Assembly: GCA_009823505.1 (NCBI GenBank)
Contig: VZQC01005070.1
Span: 554,160 to 618,159 of the forward strand
Length of the DNA stretch: 64,000 nt
Origin: Rhizomys pruinosus
Lineage: Eukaryota > Chordata > Mammalia > Rodentia > Spalacidae
Direction: 5' to 3'
The position numbers and the translations under genes were made by a program. Positions 1 through 9,793 of the stretch are shown here, one piece after another. The notes beneath the pieces are model-generated. The model saw only the letters and a program-made list of their open reading frames with translations. It was not told the DNA's origin and ran no database searches. The first letter of the stretch is position 1. The number at the start of each line of letters is the position of its first letter.

Positions 1-165
1 TGGACAGTAGAGTGGCAGTTACTAGAAGCCAGGGGATGGAGGAATGGGGAAGTTGAGAGTTGATCTGCCAGGGTTTCAGAGTCTGCATGATGAATAGAAA
101 CAGATGACAGGATGGTGGTAGTCCCTGTAAAGGTAATTGATGCCACTAGACTAATTTGAAGGGTT
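1..165 (+). mobile_element. Ancient L1/HAL1 3' fragment (copy A)
   Basis: The sequence resembles the GGTGGTTGCCAGGGGCTGG-type 3' region of old mammalian L1/HAL1 elements, here as agaatggcagttactagaag-like text followed by aggggatggaggaatgggga. The fuller version is the second copy at 3950-4430. It is non-coding and diverged. Confidence 0.5.
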
Positions 166-182
166 AAAATTAATTTGTCTTG

Positions 183-409
183 GGGGCTGGAGAGATGGCC
201 TAGCGGTTAAGAGCACCGACTGCTCTTACAGAGGACCCGGGTTCGATTCCCCGCACCCACATGGCGGCTAAGAACTGTCTTTAACTCCAGTTCCAGGGGA
301 ATCCAACGCCCTCTTCTGGCCTCCATGGCATTGCACTACACTGGTGTACCAACCTAAATGAAGACAGTACACTCATACACATAAAAAATAATAAATTAAT
401 TTAAAAAAA
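183..409 (+). mobile_element. B2 SINE
   Basis: It starts with ggggctggagagatgg, has a B-box-like gggttcgattcc, and ends in an A-rich tail with ataaatta. A TSD aattaatttgtct lies at 168-180 and again just after the tail. Its head matches the first and its 3' half the second of the two tandem B2s in copy B, so it looks like a B2/B2 recombinant. Confidence 0.92.
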
Positions 410-595
410 ATTAATTTGTCTCACACTTACAGGTCACATCATGGACGAAAGTCGGGACAAGAGCTCAAGCAGAACTTGAAGCAGACACCATGCAGGAACA
501 CTAGCTGGCAGGCACATGGGCTCATTTTCAGTTAGCATTCTTATCCAGCCCAGCCCACCTGCCAGGATGGCTTAAGCAGAGGAATGGTTCCACCC

Positions 596-738
596 AGAGT
601 ATGTTTGGCCCTCCTTGTGTCAAGATGACCCCCACAGACACGCCGCAGGCCAAGCTGATCTGGAAAATTCCTCAACTGAGATGTCCTTCTCAAGAGGACT
701 AGGCTGTGTCAAGTTGATGGTTAAAGCTAACTGGGACA
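596..738 (-). repeat. Rodent interspersed repeat, 5' fragment, antisense
   Basis: Read on the minus strand it begins with gttagctttaaccatcaact, followed by tgacacagc, which is the 5' end of an abundant muroid repeat of about 400 bp. A plus-strand copy of the same family follows at 855-1236, so the two form an inverted pair. The family name is not assigned with certainty. Confidence 0.6.
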
Positions 739-756
739 TGTGCTATGCCTTCTACT

Positions 757-852
757 GTGACTTTTTTTAGAAGGAAAAGAGGAGGGAAGAAAGGGAGTAA
801 GAAAGAGAAGAAGAGAGAAAGAGATAGAGGGAAAGATAGAGGAAGGGAGGTG
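757..852 (+). repeat. Purine-rich (GA/GAA) tract
   Basis: This low-complexity stretch is almost entirely A and G on the plus strand (gaaagagaagaagagag type). It is repeated with indels at 5320-5402 in copy B. Confidence 0.85.
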
Positions 853-854
853 TG

Positions 855-1236
855 CTGGCTAGCTTTAGTTATCAACTTCTCACACCTGGGGTGAGGAAGC
901 CTCGATTGGGGAACTGCCTCCATTGGATGGACCTATGATCATGTCTTTGAGGCATCTTCTTGACTGTTGTGTGATGTGGGAGGGTCCAGTCCACTGTGGG
1001 CAGCACCACCCCTGGGGAGGTTGTATAAGAAAGGCTAAGCATGGGCCAGGAGAGCAAGCCAGAAAGCAGCATTCCTCCCTGGCCTGTGCTTCAGCTCCTG
1101 CCTCCAGGTTCCTGCCGAGTTCCTACCTCGGGCTCCTTCAGTGATGAACTGTGACCTTGGAGATATAAGACAAATAAATCCTTTCCTCCCCAAGTTGGTA
1201 TTGGTCAGCAAGTTGGTGTTTTGTCATAGCAAATGA
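855..1236 (+). repeat. Rodent interspersed repeat, about 380 bp, plus strand
   Basis: It opens with gctggctagctttagttatc and contains the diagnostic middle section agcaagccagaaagcagcat. It ends with caaataaatcctttcctccc and a ttttgtcatagcaa terminus. The same family occurs at 5413-5795 (duplicate) and, more diverged, at 45100-45497. It is non-coding; I do not name the family with confidence. Confidence 0.65.
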
Positions 1237-1247
1237 AAACAAACTAA

Positions 1248-1395
1248 GCCGGGCGTGGTGGCGCACGCCTTTAGTCCTAGCACTTAGGAGGCAGAGGCAG
1301 GCGGATCTTTGTGAGTTCAAGGCCAGCCTGGTCTACAGAGTAAGTTCCAGGATAGCTGGAGCTACAGGGAGACCCTGTCTCAAAAAGACCAAAAA
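1248..1395 (+). mobile_element. B1 SINE
   Basis: It starts gccgggcgtggtggcgcacg and ends gaccctgtctcaaaaagacc followed by an A-run. It is the last element of the duplicated block. Confidence 0.92.
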
Positions 1396-1399
1396 AAAA

Positions 1400-2620
1400 G
1401 CTGGGGGGTGAGGGGGCGTGAGAAGTCAAAAAAACGCAGCGCAACAGAGGCACGCAGAACGAACGGCGCCAGGGGGACCCTGGGTGGTGTACCTGGTTAG
1501 AAAGCCGCTCTGGTGGCGGTCTTGTGGGTGCCCACGGCGTGAGCACCGGACGCGGTGAGGCGGTGAATATCCTAGCAATTAGGATGAGGCCAGTGAGGCT
1601 GATTAACCTGATCAAGGTTGCAAGGCTGCACAAGCCCCTGCTATTTCCGCCATGTTTCATGGCCCTAGGATAAAAGATGCTTCTTCAGGGCAGGCTGCGG
1701 AGTGTTGAGCTGGAGCCCCTGACTGTGGAGCCAGCTCCATTTGAGACATTGGGATGACACTAAAAAAGTTCTTCCACCCTCTGCAGGGCTTGATTCCCTT
1801 CTGTTTCAGATGTGTCATGGAGTGCCCATCACAGGAAGAAAAAACATACCCACTGCCCTTGGAAACAGTGGAGAACCCCCAGCTGCTCAGCAGGAATGCA
1901 GTATTTTGACAGGGGCTTTCCCTCCCTCCCTTCTAGGTTCCTTATAAAGTGGGAGGAGGGGTATTATTTTCATCCTGACCTCCCAGTATCATTACTCATC
2001 CTTCCAGAGTTAGAAAAGCTTCCAACCTAGGGCTACACATTTCACACTCTGATATTCTATAACAAATTCCTTGACCAAACTGAGGCTCCCAACAAGCTCC
2101 CTTCTTCACTTGTCAGTGAAGAAAGCGAAGCAGAAGCCCTGGGCGCTGATTCTTACCGCCTCCAGCCACCTATGACCTTACAAGCCAAAACCTCAGAGGA
2201 ACTGCTTCTGAATTAGAAGGGCCATACATAACTACAAAAACATTTTTTCCAAACCGTTCAGGCCAATCACTCAACTTGTCAGGTGGGGATGAAGTGATTT
2301 ACCCCGTGAGCTCTCATCAGGCCCTGAGGAAACGCTACATGGAGAAACCATGAGGAGTCCTTTCCTTACCACGCTGGGTCCTGTAGCACAGAGTCAGTAT
2401 CAAACACGCATGTCAGAAACAGATTCAAACACACAGGGGAAACAAATGAACCAATTCACTGAATGAAGGATGAAGGAAGGGGAAGAGGAGGGGTCTGGGA
2501 AAGCCAGTGGTCACTCTAGTCATGTGACCAACTTTCACAGTTTTAGGTGGGTACTGGAGAGTCATGAAATATTTCTGAGGACAGCCATTTGCTCTCCACT
2601 TTCTTGAAGAAATTCCAAAA
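1400..2620. other. Unique non-coding sequence; first 170 nt unusually GC/CpG-rich
   Basis: Bases 1400-1570 are CpG-rich (gaacgaacggcgcc, gcaccggacgcggtgagg) and fit no repeat I recognise. They sit directly after duplication copy A. The remaining kilobase is unremarkable intronic sequence without convincing ORFs. Confidence 0.5.
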
Positions 2621-2624
2621 GTAG

Positions 2625-2912
2625 GGACTGGGGATATAGCTCATCTGGTACTAGTTTTGCCAAGCATGGCTGAAGGCTGGGTTCCATCCTTAGCCATGAC
2701 AATTAAAATGGGTTTGGCAGCCCAAAGACACACACCACACACACCACACAACACACCAACACACACACCACACAGGCACAATTTGCAGCACATGGGAATG
2801 GATAGTGGAGGTGGGAGGTGGGGTGGAGGCGAGAGGAGGTGTCCTTAGGTACTAGAGCTTCAGACCAGTGCAGAGACTATGTAGTTAAGACCCTATCTCA
2901 ACAAAAAGAAAA
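2625..2912 (+). mobile_element. B4-like SINE (ID head plus B1-derived tail) with internal CA-rich tract
   Basis: The head gggactggggatatagctca is ID/tRNA-Ala-like. The end agaccctatctcaacaaaaa is B1-like. The middle has decayed into a CA/CACAC tract at about 2728-2776. Confidence 0.65.
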
Positions 2913-3080
2913 CTCCAAAAGTACTCAGCTCACCCTGGCAGCTAATTATTGTTAATAGCTGAAACAGAAAACGACCCCCTTAATTCAGTCAGTAGTCATG
3001 GCCAGAAACTGAATTGGGTGAAAAGACCTCAACTGCTTAAAGATGTTGGTAGTTCATCACCTTAAAACTACAGGTGCAGT

Positions 3081-3229
3081 CGGACGTGGTGGTGCACGCC
3101 TTTTTGATCCTAGCTCTTGGGAAGCAGAGGCAGGTGGATTCTTTGTGAGTCAAGGCCAGCTGGTCTCAGATGGAATTCAGGACACCTGGGGCTTACAGGG
3201 AGACCTGTCTTGAAAAGAAAAAAAAACAA
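3081..3229 (+). mobile_element. B1 SINE with many small indels
   Basis: It starts cggacgtggtggtgcacgcc and ends gagacctgtcttgaaaag. A TSD aactacaggtgcagt flanks it at 3066-3080 and 3236-3250. Confidence 0.85.
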
Positions 3230-3247
3230 ACAAACAACTACAGGTGC

Positions 3248-3456
3248 AGTGCTTGGATGGTCAGTAGTTAAAGAGACTGGTTGCTCTTTCAGGTGACCTG
3301 GGTTCAGTTGCTAGCACCCATATGGCAGCTAACAACCTTCGTAACCCCAGTTCCAGGAGAAGCACGTGCCCCTTCTGACCTCCATGGGCATAGGCATGAC
3401 ATGGGGCTGCAACATGCAGGCAATAACACCACAGACCAAAAACCCAATAAATAAAA
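3248..3456 (+). mobile_element. B2/B3 SINE, diverged
   Basis: The head gatggtcagtagttaaagag and the middle aaccccagttccaggagaag are B2-like, ending in cccaataaataaaag. Confidence 0.75.
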
Positions 3457-3557
3457 GACATAGCATGAATATTGGGAAAACTGCTGGAGCGATGCAATAG
3501 GGCAAATTGGGGATGCAGTTGGATTGTGCCAGGTCTCAACATAGAGACTGCCACGCT

Positions 3558-3935
3558 GGGGCTGGAGAGATTGCAGCGAGCGTGGTAAGGGGAGGGTGCG
3601 AGTGCGACGCTGGACGGAGCTGGGGTGGATTCCCAGCACCACACATGGTGGCTGAAGTAAACCTTTAGCGGGCGGGATTAACGGTGCAGCACATGCTGGA
3701 GGCAGAGCAGGGGACTGTAAGTTCAAGGCCAGCCTGACTAAGAGAGTTCCAGGACCAGCTGGCGGCTACAGGGAGACCCTTTGTCCGAGAAAGACCAAAA
3801 AAAAAAAAAAAGAACCGGCTTTAACTCCAGTTCCAGGGGAATCTGATGCCCTTCTCTGACCTGCAGCACTGCCGACACCGGGTGCACCAACCTACATGCA
3901 GACAGTACACTCGTACACATTAAAAAAAAAAAAAA
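3558..3935 (+). mobile_element. B2 SINE split by a nested B1
   Basis: The head (3558-3667, ggggctggagagatt) is indel-ridden. The tail half resumes at about 3805 with agaaccggctttaactccag and ends atgcagacagtacactcgta plus an A-run. A B1 occupies the middle. Confidence 0.75.
3668..3804 (+). mobile_element. B1 SINE nested in the B2 at the agaaccgtctttaa site
   Basis: It starts gcgggcgggattaacggtgc and ends gagaccctttgtccgagaaa plus A-run. The flanks gaagtaaaccttta and agaaccggcttta look like a decayed TSD of B2 sequence. Confidence 0.7.
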
Positions 3936-3949
3936 ATACTGTCCATTCT

Positions 3950-4430
3950 AGGTCCTGAATAATAATTCTGATCTCATTACTTTAAAGAAAGAAACACATG
4001 GGGCGGGACCCATGGTGCATGGCAGTATTGCTTGCAATAGGCAAAAGATGGAAGTAACCCAAGGTCCCATGCAATAGATGAATGGAAAAACACAATGAGA
4101 TATGCCTGTGTAGTGGAATAATAGCCAGTTTTACAAGGGAGGAAATTTTGACACAGGTTACACATGGATGAACCCTGAGGACACTGTGTGAAATGAAATA
4201 AACCAATCACAAAAGTATTGATTCCATTTACATGGTATACCTGGAGTCACTAAGTTTGTACAGCTGGACAGTAGAGTGGCAGTTACTAGAAGCCAGGGGA
4301 TGGAGGAATGGGGAAGTTGAGAGTTGATCTGCCAGGGTTTCAGAGTCTGCATGATGAATAGAAACAGATGACAGGATGGTGGTAGTCCCTGTAAAGGAAT
4401 TGATGCCACTAGACTAATTTGAAGGCGTTA
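3950..4430 (+). mobile_element. Ancient L1/HAL1 3' fragment
   Basis: It contains ggcaaaagatggaagtaacc and aatagatgaatggaaaaaca, then aatgaaataaaccaatcaca and aggggatggaggaatgggga. This is the familiar order in the 3' part of old L1/HAL1 elements. No ORF survives. Its 3' portion is the start of duplication copy B. Confidence 0.7.
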
Positions 4431-4443
4431 AAATAATTTTCTT

Positions 4444-4678
4444 GGGGCTGGAGAGATGGCCTAGCGGTTTAAGAGCACCGACTGCTCTTACAGAGGACCC
4501 GGGTTCGATCTCCCCGCACCCACATGCGCTGAAGAACGTTCTGACGCCTTCCAATTCCAGGAGAACTCCAGTCCAGGGGAATCCGAGAGACCCTTCTTCT
4601 GAACCTTCCGCGGCATTGCACGACACGGGTGACACAGACTTGCATGCAGACAGTACCTTCATACCTACAGAAATAAAT

Positions 4679-4710
<32 letters not shown>
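4444..4710 (+). mobile_element. B2 SINE (long variant with internal duplication)
   Basis: It starts ggggctggagagatggccta. It carries the paired ccaattccaggagaactcca motif of the long B2 variant and a tail of cagaaataaataaaatt plus a long A-run. Confidence 0.9.
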
Positions 4711-4724
4711 TTAATTTTGTCTTG

Positions 4725-4965
4725 GGGCTGTGGAGATGGCTCAGCGTTAGGAGCACCGACTGCTCTTGCAGAGGACCCAGTTCGATTCCCAGCACCCACC
4801 ATGGCGGCTAAGAACTGTCTTTAACTCCAGTTCTCAGGGGAATCACACGCCCTCTTCTGGCCTCCATGGCATTGCACACCACTGGTGTACCCCAAACTAA
4901 AATGACGACAGTACACTCATACACATAAAAAATAATAACTAATTTAAAAAAATTTAAAAATTTGT
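4725..4965 (+). mobile_element. B2 SINE (short variant), tandem to the previous one
   Basis: It starts ggggctgtggagatggctca, has a single aactccagttctcagggg, and a tail with acacataaaaaataataact. The flanks on both sides repeat attaattttgtct, so the two B2s used the same target. Confidence 0.88.
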
Positions 4966-5145
4966 CTCACACTTACAGGTCACATCATGGACGAAAGTCG
5001 GGACAGAGCTCAAGCAGAGACTTGAAGCAGACACCATGCAGGAACACTAGCTGGCAGGCACATGGGCTCATTTTCAGTTAGCATTCTTATCCAGCCCAGC
5101 CCACCTGCCAGGATGGCTTAAGCAGAGGAATGGTTCCACCCAGAG

Positions 5146-5277
5146 TATGTTTGGCCCTCCTTGTGTCAAGATGACCCCCACAGACACGCCGCAGGCCAAG
5201 CTGATCTGGAAAATTCCTCAACTGAGATGTCCTTCTCAAGAGGACTAGGCCTAGCTGTGTCAAGTTGATGGTTAAAA
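5146..5277 (-). repeat. Rodent interspersed repeat fragment, antisense (copy B)
   Basis: This is the counterpart of 596-738, with a small insertion ggcctagctgtgtcaag near its end. Confidence 0.6.
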
Positions 5278-5412
5278 GCTAACTTGGGACATGTGCTATG
5301 CCTTCTACTGTGACTTTTTTTTAGAAGGAAAAGAGAGGGAAGAAAGGAGAGCTAAGAAAAGAGAAGAAGAGAGAAAGAGTAGAGGGAAAAGATTAGAGGA
5401 ATGGGAGGTTGT

Positions 5413-5795
5413 GCTGGCTAGCTTTAGTTATCAACTTCTCACACCTGGGGTGAGGAAGCCTCGATTGGGGAACTGCCTTCCATTGGATGGACCTATGATC
5501 CATGTCTTTGAGGCATCTTCTTGACTGTTGTTGTATGTGGGAGAGGCCAGTCCATGGTGGAGCCAACCTGGGAGTTGTTGTATAAGAAAGCAAACTGGAG
5601 GCCAGAGGACAAGCCAGAAGCAGCATTCCTCCTGGCCTGTGCTTCAGCTCCTGCCTCCAGGTTCCTGCCGAATTCCTACCTCGGGCTCCTTCAGTGATAA
5701 CTGTGACCTTGGAGATATGAAAAGACCAAATAAATCCTTTCCTCCCCAAGTTGTATTGGTCAGACAGTTGGTGTTTTGTCATAGCAAATAAAACC
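5413..5795 (+). repeat. Rodent interspersed repeat, plus strand (copy B)
   Basis: This is the counterpart of 855-1236, ending gaccaaataaatcctttcct and tgtcatagcaaataaaacc. Confidence 0.65.
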
Positions 5796-5802
5796 AAACT
5801 AA

Positions 5803-5965
5803 GCCGGGCGTTGGTGGGCACGCCTTTAGTCCTAGCACTTAGGAGGCAGAGGCAGCGGATCTTTGTGAGTTCAAGGCCAGCCTGGTCTACAGAGTAAGTT
5901 CCAGGATAGCTGGGAGCTACAGGGAGACCCTGTCTCAAAAGACCAAAAAAAAAAAAAAAAAAAAA
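5803..5965 (+). mobile_element. B1 SINE (copy B)
   Basis: It starts gccgggcgttggtgggcacg and ends with gaccctgtctcaaaagacc and a 24-base A-run. Confidence 0.9.
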
Positions 5966-5995
5966 AAGAAAACAATGAAAACAAACAAGACAGAA

Positions 5996-5996
5996 N
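5996..5996. other. Single ambiguous base (possible contig join)
   Basis: A lone N sits at the right edge of the duplicated block, just after the B1 poly-A and acaaacaagacagaa. Confidence 0.9.
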
Positions 5997-6080
5997 GGTG
6001 AGCAGGCTCATGTGGCCTGTCCCTGCAAGGGTTGCATGAAGCAGAGCAGCACTCTGTCAGGAGTTCCATGGGGAGCTTCT

Positions 6081-6117
6081 CCTCCCCCCCTCCTCCCCCT
6101 CCTCCCCCTCCTCCTAG
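6081..6117 (+). repeat. (CCT)n / C-rich microsatellite
   Basis: The tract is ctcctccccccctcctcccc followed by repeated ctcctcc units. Confidence 0.9.
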
Positions 6118-7370
6118 TCGAAACTTTTCATTATTACTGAAAAATCCCCTCCCTCCTCCTCTGTTGTACCTGGTGCTGACTGGGCACCTTTAAACACCTA
6201 AATAGCAGAAACAAGACAGAGTGACCACTGCTGCCCTTTCCTAGGATACCCAGAGATCTTGGTGACTACCAATGACCAGCCTGCCACTCTAGACCCCCAC
6301 TCCCAGTCTTCTCCAACATCAGCAAACATGTCCCAGAGTGCTGGCTGGTAGCCATGTTGGCTTGGAAGTTTCCAGAAAACTCTTCAAGGCAAGAAAGCTG
6401 GGGGTGGAGTATCCTTTGGCTGCCATTTGTAAGGCTCCTGTGGGAGCGCCCCAGGGCCTCGCATCTTAGGACCTATTTGCAGGATACAGCTGCTCGTAAT
6501 TCCAAGTTCTTCCACCCACTTCTGTCCTTCTCAATGACTCACAGACGGAAGTCTGGGACTGGAATGAGGAAGTGGATCCATAGGTCCACCCCCTCCTTAA
6601 GAGCCCAAAAGCTTGCTCTACCAGATCTGTCACTCCGTATGCATTTGGACTCAGCTTTCAGGTGTCTACAAGTAGCACTGCCCTGCCTTTTGATCAATAT
6701 GTAATAAAACTCCAGTGACCGACATTCTAGTTCTCTTGTGATATTTATATAACTTTCCCATCCTTTCACTTTTTTTTTTTGAGCTTTCAAATCATTTTAT
6801 CTTTCATAAACTGGCAGTAATTCAAAATTTGAAGGAAAAAAAGTCAAGTTTGTTCCCTTTACGGGTGATGTCCATCACTACTGACTCAATCATGGTCAAA
6901 AGGAGCAATGAGCTTGGATTCCCAAGAGCCTGGAGTGGGTAAAAGGCTTCCTGGCTCACAGACTGACGCTGGGTTACTGTTGAGCACTGGATGGGGAGGG
7001 GTGGGATGGCAGGAGACAGTAGTGAACCCTCAAAGGACCGGACACTGTTGCTGGGTTCTGAGCACCTTGAAGCATTCCTTGATTGTGCTTTAGTGTCAAG
7101 AGTATCAACTGAGGAGAACCGAGAAGCGTGGGCGGAGCAAGTCCATTGTCCCAGTGGACCGGATGTCTCCAGCGTGGAGAGGCAAGCGCCCTGCTCCGTT
7201 AGGTAATACTGCAGAGACAGGACCACGCTTCAGCCAGAAGACACCCCCCCCGCCCCCCGTCCTTTTGCTTTTAACCTACCACCTACCACTGAGTCCCTCT
7301 TGTGTAGGCATTTGAGTCATGTTTTCCTCCCACCTGACAATATCTACCTTTGTCTTTTTTCACCTCACTG
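6118..7370. other. Unique intronic sequence
   Basis: I see no recognisable repeat and no conserved coding segment. The ORFs of up to 134 codons resemble nothing I know. C-runs occur near 7246-7258. Confidence 0.5.
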
Positions 7371-7372
7371 CA

Positions 7373-7443
7373 TACTTTGGATAGAATCCAGGACAACATG
7401 CATGCTAGGTAAGTGTTCTGCCAATGAGCTACATCCCTAGGAC
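7373..7443 (-). mobile_element. ID-type SINE fragment, antisense
   Basis: The text atgctaggtaagtgttctgc followed by caatgagctacatccctag is the reverse complement of an ID head (ctagggatgtagctcattgg). Confidence 0.65.
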
Positions 7444-7477
7444 CAATATCTACCTTTAAACTGAAGTGTTTCATCTA

Positions 7478-7663
7478 TTCATCTTATATGTATGAGTGTT
7501 TTGCCTGCATGTAAGTGCACGCACGTCGTGCAATGCCTCTAGGGGCCTGAAGAGGGTGTCAGATCCCCTGGTTGTTAGCTGCCCGTATGGGTACTGGGAA
7601 CCAAACCTGGGTCTTCTGTAAGAGCAGCCAATGCTCTTAACTGCTGAACTCTCTCCAGCCCCT
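7478..7663 (-). mobile_element. B2/B3 SINE, antisense, old
   Basis: It runs from atgtatgagtgttttgcctg to actctctccagcccc. Length and divergence fit B3 or an old B2. Confidence 0.8.
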
Positions 7664-7771
7664 GTCCATTTATTTTTAACGAATTGTTAATGTGGGTGGG
7701 GCCTAAGTTCACCATCTTACCCTTTTTTATTTGCCTCATCTGATTCTTGATTCCTTTTTTCCTACTTTTCA

Positions 7772-8029
7772 GCTTTTTTTTTTAATTTTTTTAAATTAAT
7801 TTTATTTATTTCTGTATGTGTATGAATGTACTGTCTGCATGCAAGTCTGTGCACCCGTGTCGTGCAATGCCGTTGAGGTCAGAAGAGGGTGTCGGATTCT
7901 CCTGGAACTGGAGTTCTGGAATTGGAGTTTCGGACGGTTCTCGGCCGCCATGTGGGTGCTGGGGATCGAACCCGGGTCCTCTGTAAGAGCAGTCGGCGCT
8001 CTTAACCGCTAGGCAATCTCTCCAGCCCC
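7772..8029 (-). mobile_element. B2 SINE (long variant), antisense
   Basis: It runs from a poly-T/tttatttatttctgtatgtg start to caatctctccagcccc. TSD tacttttcagctttt lies on both sides (about 7760 and 8029). Confidence 0.93.
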
Positions 8030-8105
8030 TACTTTTCAGCTTTTAAAGAATTCACTCACCATACAATATTCTTGTGCCTGCTTTACCTTATACAGTCAAA
8101 TCTCT

Positions 8106-8350
8106 TATTTTTTTAACTTTTATTTATCTTTGTATGTGTATGAATGTACTGTCTGCATGTAGGTTTGTGCACCAGTGTCGTGCAATGCCGCGGAGGTCAG
8201 AAGAGGGTCTCGGATTCCCCTGGAACTAGAGTTCTCCTGGAATTGGAGTTACAGACAGTTCTTAGCCGCCATGTGGGTGCTGGGGATCAAACCCGGGTCC
8301 TCTGCAAGAGCAGTCGGTGCTCTTAACAGCTAGGCTATCTCTCCAGCCCC
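8106..8350 (-). mobile_element. B2 SINE (long variant), antisense
   Basis: It ends ctatctctccagcccc. TSD agtcaaatctctt lies at about 8094 and 8351. It carries the ctcctggaattggagtt insertion of the long variant. Confidence 0.93.
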
Positions 8351-8483
8351 AGTCAAATCTCTTTTAAAGAAAAGAAAAAAAAAAGTTAAAAAGTCTTTTG
8401 AAGCTGGGCATGGTGGTAGCCAGCTGCAATCCCAGCATCTAAGCACTATTTCTGTTAAGATCACTAAGCAAAAAAAAAAAAAA

Positions 8484-8580
8484 GTTGGGTGTGGTGGTAC
8501 ACACTTCTAGTCCTAGCACTCCGGAGGCAGAAGCAGGCGGATCTTTGTGAGTTCAAGGCCAGCCTAGTCTAAAAAGTGAG
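8484..8580 (+). mobile_element. B1 SINE, 3'-truncated
   Basis: It starts gttgggtgtggtggtacaca and is lost after ccagcctagtctaaaaagtg, where GC-rich sequence of unknown origin (gcctcggcggcgccgc) begins. A shorter B1-like piece (gctgggcatggtggtagcca) lies just before it. Confidence 0.75.
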
Positions 8581-8959
8581 GTGCAGAGCCTCGGCGGCGC
8601 CGCAGAAAGGACTCGTGGTCTGAAGAAATCACACAATGAAATAAAAAAAATTAAAGAATGGAAGGCCCAATCGACTAAGAGGCGATCTTGACAATAAGTA
8701 AGCAAATAGCGCTGCTGGAGGGATGAAACCGGCAAATTATGAAACAGATGTGAGTCCTACGCTCCTAACACTTAATAATTTAGAGCATGGTTGGCAAAAC
8801 GTGCCATTATCCAGTTCCCAACATTTTCAGTGAGATACAGACCCTGCCTGTTTATTCACATACTGGTTGTTTCCATGCTATAGAACTGAGTACTTAAGGC
8901 AGGAGTGGTGCACTAAGCATAAAATATTTACTGCCCAGGCCTTTATGGAAGGAGCCTTC

Positions 8960-9060
8960 CCAGGCCCTATCTAGTACAGCAGTTCTCAAGTCTTCTAGTC
9001 TCTGGACCCCTTTACACTCTTCACTGAAAACCCCAAGAATTCGGCTCATGAAGATTTCTA
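8960..9060 (+). mobile_element. Ancient hAT-Charlie (MER-type) fragment
   Basis: The text cagcagttctcaagtcttct followed by tctggacccctttacactct matches the well-known CAGTGGTTCTCAA...GACCCCTTTACACTCTT terminus of old non-autonomous hAT elements. The exact subfamily is not assigned. Confidence 0.55.
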
Positions 9061-9089
9061 CTGATTAACAAGTCATCTTATTAGAAATG

Positions 9090-9285
9090 AAAACGGCCCA
9101 GGTAAATACAATTACTTGGCCAGTGGCAAATGCATCTGCTGTCAAGGCTGACAACCTGAGTTCAATCCTTGGAACTATCACATGGTAGAAAGAGAAATGA
9201 CTTCCACAAGCTGTCCTCTGACCTCCACATGGGCACCAAGACATGTACATACATATACATACACACGTGCAAACAAAATAAAGTG
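9090..9285 (+). mobile_element. B3/B2 SINE, old
   Basis: It contains gctgtcaaggctgacaacct, gagttcaatccttggaacta and a tail acatacatatacatacacac typical of B3. Confidence 0.7.
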
Positions 9286-9439
9286 TAAAAAATTATTCAT
9301 TCAAAAATAGACCACTTGCATGATAACATAAATCTCATTTTTTATAATTATCTTTTCCTCATCTTCCCAAAAATTATGACAAGGAGCAGCAGTTCTGAAA
9401 AATCTCTTTACTGTGTCCCTGAAAACAGAAGAAAGGTAG

Positions 9440-9607
9440 TTTTTTTTTTTTTTTTTTTTTGTGTCTTTTCGAGACAGGGCGTCCCCTCGCAGCCCAGCTG
9501 GCCTGGAGCTCTACTCTGTAGACCAGGCTGGCCTTGAACTCACAAAGATCCGCCTGCCTCTGCCTCCCGAGTGCTAGGATTAAAGGCATGCGCCACCACG
9601 CCCAGCC
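9440..9607 (-). mobile_element. B1 SINE, antisense
   Basis: It runs from poly-T gtgtcttttcgagacagggc to ccaccacgcccagcc. TSD agaagaaa(g)gtagtttt lies at 9429 and 9608. Confidence 0.93.
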
Positions 9608-9639
9608 AGAAGAAAGTAGTTTTAAGAGTTCCTTGTCCA

Positions 9640-9793
9640 CTGGGCATGGTGGTGCATGCCTTTAATCCTAGCACTCAGGAGGCAGAGGCAGGCGGATCTT
9701 TGTGAGTTCAAGGCCAGCCTGGTCTACAGAGTGAGCTCCAGGACAGCTGGGACTACAGGGAGACCCTGTCTCGAAAAGACAAAAGAAAAAAAA
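9640..9793 (+). mobile_element. B1 SINE
   Basis: It starts ctgggcatggtggtgcatgc and ends with a poly-A tail. TSD agagttccttgt lies at about 9626 and 9794. Confidence 0.93.

Larger units (their letters stand above)
1..1400 (+). repeat. Direct duplication, copy A (about 1.4 kb, starts before the window)
   Basis: This segment is nearly identical, base for base apart from many 1-2 nt indels, to 4265-5965. It contains the same succession of elements: L1 tail, B2, inverted repeat fragment, purine tract, plus-strand repeat, then B1. The main difference is that copy A has one B2 where copy B has two in tandem. It could be a true segmental duplication or unmerged overlapping contig ends. Confidence 0.85.
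4265..5995 (+). repeat. Direct duplication, copy B (ends at a single N)
   Basis: This matches 1-1400 in order and sequence, with scattered 1-nt indels in homopolymers. It carries an extra B2 and a longer A-run after the B1. It ends a few bases before the isolated N at 5996, which suggests the copy lies at a contig end. Confidence 0.85.

Noticed and set aside
7780..8350. Repeated protein-like text containing MYCLHVGLCT or CRFVHPCRAMP
   Set aside because: It recurs in many places in all frames because it is translated B2 SINE sequence, not a gene family.
9438..9640. Repeated protein-like text containing FETGSPCSPSCPGTHSVDQ or MPLILALGRQRQ
   Set aside because: This is translated B1 SINE sequence on one or the other strand.
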